Below, in pieces: positions 9,495-20,700 of a stretch of DNA of 64,000 nt. Position numbers and translations under genes: made by a program. Each line of letters begins with the position of its first letter. The stretch's first letter is position 1. The notes beneath the pieces were generated by a model. The model was given only the letters and a program-made list of their open reading frames with translations. It had not been told where the DNA came from and searched no databases. This DNA is from Pseudomonas sp. 2FG (GTDB lineage Bacteria; Pseudomonadota; Gammaproteobacteria; Pseudomonadales; Pseudomonadaceae). The DNA lies in the NCBI RefSeq assembly GCF_005502935.1, contig NZ_SCMP01000013.1:1-64000 (forward strand), written 5' to 3'.

Positions 9495-11231
9495 TTATTC
9501 TCTCCCCCTGACCGCAGCCAATGTCGGGGGGCCCCCGGCCGGGAGCACGCTGGCTTGCCGGAGTGCTGCGAACACCTCTTCGCGTGGGCCGAATATCTGC
9601 ATGTTGCCATCGCGCAGCATCAACACCTTGTCCACGGTGCCCAGCACGCTCGGTCGATGTGAGATAAGTATGGTGGTGGTGCCGCGACGCTTGAGATCTT
9701 CGAGCACCTCAACCAGTGCTTTCTCACCGGCGTCGTCGAGATTGGCGTTTGGCTCGTCGAGCACGATTATGGCTGGCTCGCCGTAGAGCGCTCGGGCCAG
9801 TCCGATGCGTTGTTTCTGGCCACCGGATAGTGGGCTGCCATCGGCGTTGAGACGCGTGTCGTAGCCTTGGGCAAAGTGCAGGATCATGTCATGGACGCCC
9901 GCTCGCTTTGCCGCGAGGATCGCCGCATCGCTGTCGATCTCGCCGAAGCGCGCGATGTTTTCGGCGATGCTGCCCTCAAACAGTTCGACGTCCTGTGGCA
10001 GGTAGCCTAGCCAGGGGCCGAGTTCTTCCTTGTTCCAGATAAATACATCGACGCCATCGAGCCGCACCTTGCCCCCCTGGGTTGGCCACACACCCACCAG
10101 CAGGCGGGCGAGGGTTGATTTACCCGCGGCGGAGGGGCCGATGATGCCAAGTGCCTCACCGGGTGAGAGGTTGAAGTTCACTCCACGAATGATCGTCTGA
10201 GAGGTGCCAGGTGCACCGGCGTAGACATTCTCCACGGCCAGCATTCCCAGTGGTCGCTGTAATGGCATCGCGGGCGGGCGAGCGGGGAAGTCATTCAGCA
10301 GTTGATTCAACCGCCCCCACGACCCGCGAGATGCGAGCAACTGCTTCCAGGAACCGATCGCCTGTTCGACCGGACCCAGGGCGCGCCCGGTCAAGATCGA
10401 GCAGGCGATCATCATCCCGGGGGTGATCTTGCCTTCGATCGCCAACAGCGCCCCAACCCCGAGAATCAGCGACTGCAAAGTTATCCGCACGAAGCGGCCG
10501 ATACCGCTGATATAGGCCGCCCGATCAGAGGCCAGGGTCTGCATTTCCAGAATGCGCAGGTGGCTTGTGAACCAGCGCTTGCTGATGGCCGGGAGCATCC
10601 CCATGGCCTCAATGACTTCAGCGTTGCGCAGATTGTTATTGGCGAACGTGCCGGAGGTTTGCGAGGCCTGATTGGCTTCAGCCAGCGGCTTTTTGGTGGC
10701 GATCTCCGTCAGATAGGTAAGCAATATGAGAATCAGCGAGCCGATCAGTGTCAGCAGCCCGAGCAAGGGGTGAATCAGGTAGGCGACCAATAGATAGATC
10801 GGCGTCCAGGGCGCGTCGAAGAAGGCGAACAGGCCGTTGCCGGTAAGAAACTGGCGCACCTGGGCCAGATCCTGCAATGCCTGTGCGGGGTTGCCGCCCG
10901 CTCGCCCTAGGTTGCGCTCAAAGGCGGCGGTGAAGATCCGGCGATTGAGCGTCATGTCGAGCCGATTGCCGACTCGGATCAGTACCTTCGAGCGCACCAC
11001 CTCCAGCAGCGCCATCAGCATATACAGCCCCAGTACCAGAACCGTCAGCATCAGCAAGGTGGTGACATTGCTGCTGACCAATGCACGGTCGTAGACCTGC
11101 AGCATATAAACCGCAGGCGTAAGCATTAATAGATTGATTACGCCACTGAAAGCGGCCAATGAGTAAAAGGTGCGGCGCACACGAAACAAGGCATCCGCCA
11201 GCTCAGAACGTGGGTTCGACTGCTTATCCAT
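9495..11231 (-). CDS. AprD-type type I secretion ABC exporter
   Basis: A fused permease/ATPase. The membrane domain spans about residues 25-300, and the nucleotide-binding domain carries GPSAAGKS (Walker A, about 368-375), LSGGQ (471-475), IIVLDEP (Walker B) and an ISHRP H-loop, all counted from the ATG at 11240. There is no N-terminal C39 peptidase or C39-like domain, so it belongs to the AprD/PrtD/HasD class that exports RTX proteins with uncleaved C-terminal signals. ATG 11231 is preferred because AAGGG lies nine bases upstream; the ATG at 11240 touches that site. It is the first gene of the exporter-adaptor-channel operon. Confidence 0.92.
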   Translation of the reverse strand: MDKQSNPRSELADALFRVRRTFYSLAAFSGVINLLMLTPAVYMLQVYDRALVSSNVTTLLMLTVLVLGLYMLMALLEVVRSKVLIRVGNRLDMTLNRRIFTAAFERNLGRAGGNPAQALQDLAQVRQFLTGNGLFAFFDAPWTPIYLLVAYLIHPLLGLLTLIGSLILILLTYLTEIATKKPLAEANQASQTSGTFANNNLRNAEVIEAMGMLPAISKRWFTSHLRILEMQTLASDRAAYISGIGRFVRITLQSLILGVGALLAIEGKITPGMMIACSILTGRALGPVEQAIGSWKQLLASRGSWGRLNQLLNDFPARPPAMPLQRPLGMLAVENVYAGAPGTSQTIIRGVNFNLSPGEALGIIGPSAAGKSTLARLLVGVWPTQGGKVRLDGVDVFIWNKEELGPWLGYLPQDVELFEGSIAENIARFGEIDSDAAILAAKRAGVHDMILHFAQGYDTRLNADGSPLSGGQKQRIGLARALYGEPAIIVLDEPNANLDDAGEKALVEVLEDLKRRGTTTILISHRPSVLGTVDKVLMLRDGNMQIFGPREEVFAALRQASVLPAGGPPTLAAVRGRE

Positions 11232-11936
11232 CGTGGTCATCCCTTGCTGCAGACTTTCTGGGAAATCCCGTGCGGCAAGAACCAGCTGACGGAGTACAGA
11301 GCTGTTCCATTCTGCTTACCGTCCGATCCTCAAGGATCTTGTTCCGATCACAACCGCCCTAGCTGTTTCCAAATCCAGAGTAGGTGAGGTTTGTCTCTTT
11401 GGCGAAACACCTTGTCTGCTTTTCGGCGTTCTTTGTTCTTTGTATAAAAATATTTATGTTTATAAACAGCTAGTTATGATTTTAATTGCCGCTTGTCGTG
11501 GAGATTGACGGATGCTTGACACTCATCATCGATGCAACTTAAGTCTACCTCAGGGCAACGGTTGACATTGTGAGCGGCACTGAGCTAGGGGTGCTGGAGC
11601 TGATGTCGGCGTCCCTTGCTAGGGAGAACATCATGAGCACTGCCGCGCACTCGCAAAGAGTGAAGGTACTTTTCCCGAAACCCGTCTTAGCCCCCGAGTT
11701 TCATGGGCCACCTATGACCTGAGCAACACCACCGACCCAGTCGGTGCGGAGTTGTTATGGGACTGAATTCCCCGTAGTCGAGCACGGCTGAGCGCATGCG
11801 ATTCAGCACGGACTCGGCGTGGCTGTGATACCAGGTCCTGTCGTTTTTGTTCATTGAGTCCAACGCTAAACCACATGTTTGTAGCTGTGTTTTACGCATG
11901 TGGTTTCCTGACTTATTAAGCATCGAGGAAACAGTC
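11232..11936. other. Divergent control region between exporter and RTX peroxidase
   Basis: About 700 bases with no supported gene. It holds the upstream regions of both the secretion operon and the giant peroxidase. The stretch 11420-11490 is strongly AT-rich compared with its neighbours, a likely promoter or regulator-binding area. The part at 11590-11870 has short open frames on both strands. One on the minus strand (MNKNDRTWYHSHAES) loosely resembles the end of an IS3-type integrase, but not well enough to call. Confidence 0.4.
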
Positions 11937-14900
11937 ATGGCCAACTTCATCAAATCCGATCTCGAGTTCATTCTTCAGCAAATTTTCATCGCCGAAGCCG
12001 ACGCTGACCCGGACGGCCCAAGCCTTTCTGATCTGCTGCCGAACTCATTCGTGCCTTTTGGCCTGCGCACGGTAGACGGATCGTTCAACCACATATTCCC
12101 GGGGCAGAGCGAGTTCGGTGCAGCCGACACACTGTTTCCGCGCCTGACCACCCCGCTGTTCCGTCCGGCGGAGGGTAGCCCGGCGGGTTTCTTCGGCCCG
12201 GGCAGCCCCGCAGGGCCGGCCACCTCCTACAGCCAGACCAGCGGCCTGGTGTTCGACTCGCAGCCGCGGATCATCAGCAACCTGGTCGTCGACCAGACGA
12301 TCACTAATCCGGCGGCTGTGCAGGCTTTCGTCGATGCGGGGCAGGGCACCATCGACCCTCTGACAGGTGCGTTGCTGGACCTCGATGGTGTGCCGATCCC
12401 TGCCGGCCAGACTCTGTTCATTCCCAACACAGCGCCGGACGTAGGCCTGTCGGCGCCGTTCAACGGCTGGTTCACCTTCTTCGGCCAGTTCTTCGACCAC
12501 GGCCTCGACCTGGTGACCAAGGGCGGCAGCGGCACGATATTCATCCCGCTGCAGCCGGATGATCCGCTGTTTGTTGCGGGCAGCCCGACCAACTTCATGG
12601 TGCTGACGCGGGCCACCAATCAACCCGGTCCGGACGGCATTCTGGGCACCGCCGACGACATCCACGAGCACACCAATACCACCTCGCCCTTCGTCGATCA
12701 GAACCAGACCTACAGCTCGCATCCCTCGCACCAGGTGTTCCTGCGTGCCTACGAGTTAAACGCCGCCGGCGACCCGGTTGCGACCGGCAAGCTGATCGTC
12801 AATCGTATCCTCGGCGATGGCATCTTCGGCAACGCGGACGACGTTGTCACGGGTCCGGGTACGGGCGGCATGGCCACCTGGGCCGTCGTCAAGGCGCAGG
12901 CGCGCGATATTCTCGGCATCAATCTCACGGATGCGGACGTGTTCGACATTCCGCTGCTGGCGACCGATGCCTATGGCAACTTCATTCCCGGCGCCAATGG
13001 CTTCGTGCAGATGGTGGTGAGCAACCCCGATGGCACCACCAGCCTAGTGGAAGGGAATCCGCTTGCCCCCATCAGTACGGTCAACGCCGTGCGCACCGGC
13101 CATGCCTTCCTCAACGACATCGCTCACAGTGCGGTGCCCAACCCGGGGCTCGTGGTCGATGCCGATACCGTCGCCGGTACAGACGACGGCTTGGCCACCA
13201 CCTATGACAACGAACTGCTCGACGCGCACTTCATCGCCGGCGACGGCCGCGTCAATGAGAATATCGGCCTGACCGCCGTCCACCACGTGTTCCACGCCGA
13301 GCACAACCGGCTGGTCGATCATACGAAGGAGGTGATCCTGCAGGCGGCAGCGGCGGGTGACGTGGCTTTTCTCAACCAGTGGCTGCTGACGCCTGTTGTT
13401 GCAGTTCCCGCTGACCTGTCGACCCTGGTGTGGGATGGCGAGCGCCTGTTCCAGGCCGCGAAATTCGGCACCGAGATGCAGTACCAGCACCTGGTGTTCG
13501 AAGAGTTCGCCCGTAAAGTCCAGCCGATGGTCGATGCCTTCCTGGCTCCGGAAGGGTTCGATACGACTATCGATCCATCGATCGTCGCCGAGTTCGCGCA
13601 CACGGTCTATCGCTTCGGCCACACGATGCTGACCGAGACTGTCGATCGCCTCGACCCCAACTTCGCCTCGAGCGAGATCGGCCTGATCGAGGCCTTCCTC
13701 AACCCGCTCGCGTTCAATCAGCTCAGTGATGGTCTGGGCGGAACCGTAACCGTCAGTGCTGAAGCGGCAGCCGGTGCCATCGTGCGCGGCATGACCCGCC
13801 AGGCCGGCAACGAGATCGATGAGTTCGTCACCGAGGCGCTGCGCAACAACCTCCTCGGCCTGCCGCTCGACCTTCCCACCATCAATATCACCCGTGGCCG
13901 CGATACCGGCATTCCGTCCTTGAACGCGGCGCGCCGTGAATTTTATGAAATGACCAGCGACAGCCAGCTCAAGCCTTACACCAGCTGGCTCGACCTCACG
14001 CAATACCTGAAGCACGAGCTGGCGGTCGTCAACTTCATCGCTGCCTATGGCACGCACGGGACCATCACCGGCGCGACGACGCTGGCGGCCAAACGCGCGG
14101 CGGCCATGAACCTGGTGTTCGGCGATGCAACATTGACCGGGCAGGCTGCGATCGACTTTGAAGCAGACCGTCTCGCCTTCCTCAACAGCACCGGCGTCTG
14201 GGCGAGCGGCGCGGACGGCGTGACCATCACCGGCGTCGACGCCATCGACTTCTGGGTTGGCGGCCTGGCCGAGGAGCAGATGCCCTTCGGCGGCATGCTC
14301 GGCTCGACCTTCAACTTTGTGTTCGAGACGCAGATGGAGGCACTGCAGAACGGCGACCGCTTCTACTATCTGTCTCGTCTGGCGGGGCTGAACTTCCTCA
14401 ACGAGATGGAGAACAACTCGTTCGCCAAGCTGGTGATGCTCAACACCGACGCGACGCACCTGCCGGCCGACATCTTCTCGACGCCGGGCTTTATCCTCGA
14501 GGTCGACCCGACGAAACAGTTCACGGGTCTGAACGATGCGGGCCCGGACGGAATTCAGGGCAATGCCGATGATGTCATTGGCCCGGATCTTATTGCCAAC
14601 AACTCCGACCCGTTGGGCGGCAGCGCCCTCATTCCGCTGGTGATTCGCGACAACCCCGCCACCGCGGGCCTCGACACCAACTACCTGCGCTACACCGGCG
14701 TAGACCATGTGGTTCTCGGGGGTACCGCCGGTGATGACATCCTCATCGCCAGCATCGGTGACGACACGCTCTGGGGCGACGGCGGCAACGACAGGCTTGA
14801 AGGCGGCGACGGCGTCGACAACATCGAAGGCGGCGACGGCAACGACATCATCACGGATTGGGGTGGCGACGACATCCTCAAGGGCAATGCCGGCGACGAC

Positions 14901-17900
14901 GTCATCCACGGCGGCAACGGCTTCAACCTGATCCTCGGCGGTGACGGCAGCGACTTCATCATCACCGGCGAGGACGTTTCCGAGACCTTCGGCGGTCAGG
15001 GCAACGACTTCATCCTCGGCGCGCAAATGAACTTGCCGACCTTCGGCAACGAAGGCGACGACTGGATCGAGATCGGCACCTCGGATGGCGCCGGCGGCGA
15101 CAATTTCGACCCGCAAGAGGCCGGCACGGTGATCGGCCATGACGTCTTCATCACCGGCGGCGGCTTCGATGAAGCCGACGGCGAAGGCGGCGACGACATC
15201 ATGGTCATGTCCGACGGCGAGGATCACTTTGGCGGCGGCGGCGGTTTCGACTGGGCCAGCTACAACAACGATCAGCTCGGCGTGACCGCCGACATGCTCG
15301 TCAACGACTTCATCGAGCCGCCGGTGGCGCCCTCGAACCAAGGCATCCTCGATCGGTTCGCCCAGGTGGAAGGTCTGACGGGATCGGCGTTCGGCGACGT
15401 GCTGCGCGGCGATGATGCCGATGCGGCCGAGATCGGCACCGGCGATGCGCAGGACAGCACGCTCAACGCTGCCGGCATCGCCCGCATCGCCGGCCTGCAG
15501 GAGTTCCTCACGCAGGCGTTCGGGGCGCCCGTGATCTCGTTCGGCGCCGGCAACATCATCCTCGGCGGCGGCGGCAGCGACATCATCGAGGGCCGCGGCG
15601 GCGACGACCTGATCGACGGCGACCGCTGGTTGAATGTGCGCATCGAGGTGACCGGGCATGTGCCTGCGGCAGGCCAACCGGTCATTACCAGTGTCAATAG
15701 CCTGGCTGAGCTTGTGCCCTATATGCTTTCGGGCGAAATCACACCCAGCCAGCTCAGCATCGTTCGTGAGATCAACACGGCCGCCGCCGCCTTCGACACG
15801 GCGATGTTCTCCGGCAACCAGGCGGATTACACGGTCGTCGTCAACGATAACCTCACCCCGCTCGACTTTAGCGACGATGTCGTCACGGTGACCGACAACG
15901 TCGGCACCGATGGCATCGACCGTCTCGTCAACATCGAGCGGCTGCAGTTCGCCGACTCGTCGCTCGTCCTGGTGCCCGGGCTCAACGCCGAGCCGCTGGG
16001 CTTGCTGACGATCGACGACCCTACGCCGGCGGTGAATCAAGTGTTGACCGTGTCGTCGGCGGGCGTGAGCGATGCGGACAATCCCGGCGGAACCATCACC
16101 GGCCCCATCAGCTTCGTCTGGCAGGTCGAATTGGTCGCCGGCTCGGGCGTCTTCACGGACATAGTGGCGCTCGGTGGCGGCAACCCTGCGACAGCGCACG
16201 GCAATACCTTCCGCGTCACGCCTGACCTCGATGGCTTGGCGCTGCGCGCCAGGGCCGTTTACCAGGACGCCAATGGCGTGCTGGAGAACGTGTTCTCTGC
16301 CTCAACCACGGCGGTCACTGGTGTTGTCGCTCTTCCGCCAGTAGCACCTGTGCCACTAGAGTCGCCAACCACCAGCCCTGGCAACGGTCTCCATCTGATC
16401 CGCGCCGACCTGCAATTCATACTCGACCAGATATTGTTCGCGGAAAGCCGTCCGGACGGTAATGTCCTCGACGTTATCCCGAACTCACGCCTGCCGTTCG
16501 GCCTGCGCACGGTCGACGGCACGTTCAACAACCTGGTCCGGGGCCAGACCGACTTCGGCGCCTCGGACCAGAACTTCCCGCTGCTGTTGGATCAGGTGTT
16601 CCGCGATGATGCGGACGGCGACACCTTCGGGCCGGTGATCAACACCAACTACGCCAGCACCATCAGCGTCGCCGATGCCGATCCGCGCATCATCAGCAAT
16701 CTGATCGTCGATCAGACGATCACCAATCCGGTCGCCGTGCAGGCTTACGTCGATGCAGGCTTTGGCACCCTGGACGTGAATGGTGTCCTGCTTGACCTCG
16801 CTGGTGTCCCTATTCCGGGCGGCGTGACCCTGACCCTCCCCAACACGGCGACGGACGAGGGCCTGTCCGCGAGCTTCAACACCTGGTTCACCTTCTTCGG
16901 CCAGTTCTTCGATCACGGCCTCGACCTGGTCGACAAGGGCGGCAGCGGCACGGTCTTCATGCCGTTGCAGCCGGACGATCCGCTGTTCGTTGCGGGCAGT
17001 CCGACTAACTTCATGGTGCTGACACGGGCCACCAACAGCGCCGTCAACGCCGGAGCCGATCTCACACTCGGCACGTCCGACGACGTCCACTTCCACAACA
17101 ACGAGACGACTCCGTTCGTCGACCAGAACCAGACCTACACCTCGCATGCCTCGCACCAGGTGTTCCTGCGCGAGTACGTGCTCGTCGATCACGACGGCCT
17201 TGCTGGAACTCCGTTGCGCCCTGTCGCCACCGGCCGGCTGATCGATGGCGCCAACGGCGGCATCGGCAGCTGGGCCGAGGTCAAGGCTCAGGCCGCGGAT
17301 CTGCTCGGCATCCAGCTGAGCGATTTCGACATCCACGACGTTCCGCTGCTGGCCACCGACGCCTACGGCAAATTCATCCCCGGCGTGAACGGCTTTGCCC
17401 AGTTCGTCACCACCACCGGTCTCGTCGAGGCGAACCCGGCGGACAACGGCGGCTTGGGCACCCTGGTGCCGGCCAACGGGCTGCGCTCTGGCCACGCCTT
17501 CCTCAATGACATCGCCCATCACGCGTCTCCGGGACTGTTCGATAACGACGGAAATCCCGCCACGCCGGGGATTCCCCAGGTCGCCGATGCCGATGCCGGC
17601 CTCGAGGGCCTGTTCGGCGATGACCTTGATCCCGCGACCTACGACAACGAACTGCTCGATGCGCACTTAATCACCGGCGACGGCCGCGGCAACGAGAACA
17701 TCGGCCTGACCGCGGTCCACTTCGTGTTCCACGCCGAGCACAACCGCCTGGTCCAACACATCCAGGACGTGGTCCTCGCCAGCAATGATCCGGCGTTTAT
17801 CGCGCAGTGGCAGTTCCCGGACGGTTCGTGGAACGGCGAGCGCCTGTTCCAGGCCGCCCGCTTCGGCACCGAGATGCAGTATCAGCACCTGGTGTTCGAG

Positions 17901-20700
17901 GAGTTCGCGCGCAAGGTCCAGCCGCAAGTCGACGTATTCCTGGCTGAAGGCCAGGGCTACGATTCGACGATCAATCCGGCGATCGTTGCCGAGTTCGCCC
18001 ACGTCGTCTATCGCTTCGGCCACTCCTTGCTGCCCGACACCATCGATCGCTTCGACGCGGACTTCAGCCTGGTCGGCGCGGATACCGCGCAGATTGGTCT
18101 GATCGAGGCCTTCCTCAATCCGCTCGAGTTCACCGCCAGCGGCGCGACGCCCGGGGAAGCAGCCGGCGCCATCATTCGTGGCGTCACCCGCCAGGTCGGC
18201 AACGAGATCGACGAGTTCGTCACCGATGCGGTGCGCAACAACTTGCTCGGCCTGCCGCTCGATCTGCCGGCCATCAACCTGGCGCGCGGCCGCGATACCG
18301 GCGTGCCATCACTCAACCAGGCGCGGGCCCAGTTCTACACCTGGACCGGCGACAGCCAGCTCAAGCCGTACGAGAGCTGGGCCGATTTTGCCGGCCACCT
18401 GAAGCACGAAGCCTCGCTCGTCAATTTCATCGCCGCCTACGGCACGCATGATTCGGTCACGCTTGCGACGACGACTCTTGCCAAGCGCGCGGCCGCCTAC
18501 GCCCTGGTTTACGGGGACGGTGGTATTGATGGAGACGTGCTCACGCTCGGAGACAATCCGACCGTGCCTGTGCCGGCCGACCGTCTCGACTTCCTGAACG
18601 CGACCGGTGCCTTCGCGCCGGATGGCTTAGGCCCGAATGAGGACAGCCGTGGCGGCCTCAACAACGTCGACCTGTGGATCGGCGGCCTCGCCGAGAAGCA
18701 GATGCCGTTCGGCGGCCTGCTCGGCTCGACCTTCAACTACGTGTTCGAAAACCAGATGGAGAAGTTGCAGAACGGCGACCGCTTCTACTACCTGGAGCGC
18801 ACCGCGGGGCTGAACTTCCTCACGGAGCTGGAGAACAACTCGTTCGCCAAGTTGATCATGGCCAACACCAACGCGACGCACCTGCCGGGCGACGTGTTCT
18901 CGACGCCGGGCTTTACCCTCGAGGTCGATCAGGCGTCGCAGTTCACCGGTCTCGGCCTTGACGGCCGTGCCGATCCCGTCGCCCTCGGCGCTCTGACTCC
19001 GCTGGTGAGCCGCGCCCCGGGCTTCCTCAAATACACCGGCGACCAGCATGTCGTCCTCGGCGGCACGAATCCAGGCAACCTCGCTAACCCCAGCGGAAAT
19101 GACACCATCATCTCCAGCGAGGGCGACGACACGCTCTATGGCGACGCTGGCAACGACAGACTCGAGGGCGGCTACGGTAACGACATGATCCTCGGTGGTG
19201 CCGGCGACGACATCATCACGGACCTGGGCGGCGACGACAACCTTCAGGGCGGCGACGGTAACGACGCCATCCAGGGCGGCAACGGCGTCAACCTGATCCT
19301 CGGTGGCTTCGGCAACGACTTCATCGTCACCGGCGAAGACGAGTCGGAGGCCTTCGGCGGCACCGGCAACGACTTCATCTTCGGCGTTAAACCGGTCGAA
19401 ATGCTGTTCGGCAACGAAGGCGACGACTGGCTCGAACACGGCATGGCCGATGGCAGTGCCGGCGAGAACTTCGACACCCGCGGGCTGGACTCGATTATCG
19501 GTAACGACGTCTTCATCGGCGACACTGTAGCCGACAGGATGTTGGGTGAAGGCGGCGACGACATCATGGTCGGCAATGGTGGCCAGGTGGATCGCTACAT
19601 CGGTAGCTCCGGTTTCGACTGGGCCGTCTTTAAGGACGCTACAGCTGGCGCGAGCGTCGACTTGCGCCTGCGCGCCTTCGATGAAACGCCGGTGCCGCTG
19701 TCGCCCGCATCGACCCTTGCCCGGTACGAATCGGTGGAAGGTCTCTCGGGCTCGGCGTTCAGCGATATCCTGCATGGCGATGATGCCAACGCGGCCGCGA
19801 TCGCCGCCTCCGGCTTCACGGGCAGCGTGCTGACCAATATCAGCCTGATCAATGGTCTGCAGGGCTTGCTCAATGACGTGCTCGGGGCGCCCGGAGTACC
19901 TGTGACTTCGTTCAGTTCGGGCAATATCATCCTGGGCGGCAACGGCAGTGACATCATCCAAGGCAATGGCGGTGACGACCTCATCGACGGCGACCGTTGG
20001 CTGAATGTGCGCATCAGCGTACGCACCAACCCGGACGATCCTCTCACGGAGTTCCGCAGTGCCAACAGCATGACCGAGCTCCAGGCGGACATCTTCGCAG
20101 GCACCATCAACCCCGGCCAGCTTGTCATCGTCCGTGAGATCCTGCCTGGGAGTGTCGGCTTTAACTTCGACACCGCCGGGTACTCGGGCCTTCTCGCTGA
20201 TTATGTGGTCACGGAGGTCTTTCACGATAACGGGACGCTCGACATTGCCGACGACTTTATCTCCTACACGGTCACCGACCTTGTCGATGGCAGGGACGGG
20301 ACTGACAGCATCATCAACATCGAGCGGCTGCAGTTCAACGATCAGTCGATGGTGCTCGTCGCCGGCTTGAACGCCGAGCCGCTGGGCTTGGTGACGATCA
20401 ACGACACCACACCGGAAGTCGGCTCGCTACTGGCGGCATCGGTGCCCGGGGTGACCGATGCGGACAACCTTGGTGGTGCGATCACCGGGCCTGTGAGCTA
20501 TCAGTGGCAGGCCGATGTGCGCGGCGACGGCGTCTTTGAAGACATAATCGTGGCGACCGGGCTAGGCGATGAACGTGCAAACGGCCCAACCTTCAGGGTG
20601 ACGGCGGATCTCGCCGGGCTAGTGCTGCGCGTCAAAGCCATCTACCAGGACGCCAACGGTGTGCTCGAGACCGTGTTCTCGGCAACGACGGACGTGGTGG
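11937..20700 (+). repeat. Internal tandem duplication of a ~1460-codon module
   Basis: The peroxidase + RTX + Ig-like unit starting at residue 1 (FIKSDLEFILQQIF) is repeated from about residue 1486 (LIRADLQFILDQILF). The copies stay alignable at DNA level; for example 12283-12340 and 16702-16759 differ at only a few positions. Divergence is high enough that this is an old duplication or one kept apart by selection. Confidence 0.85.

Noticed and set aside
11258..11272. GG-N10-GC spacing resembling a sigma-54 promoter
   Set aside because: The surrounding bases fit the TGGCACG-N4-TTGC consensus poorly and the site is about 670 bases from the peroxidase start.
11687..11971. Possible IS3-type integrase tail on the minus strand
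   Set aside because: The segment around HAESVLNRMRSAV is only loosely like the IS3 OrfB end; no DDE context, terminal repeats or partner frame were visible.
13044..16199. 1051-codon open frame on the minus strand opposite the RTX peroxidase
   Set aside because: It is fully antisense to a coding sequence with clear domains. GC-rich codons with G at position 1 and C at position 3 keep the opposite frame open; the translation is low-complexity and has no domain.
18627..20225. 532-codon minus-strand open frame
   Set aside because: The same antisense effect of the second peroxidase/RTX module; it is the counterpart of the 13044-16199 frame in the duplicated unit.
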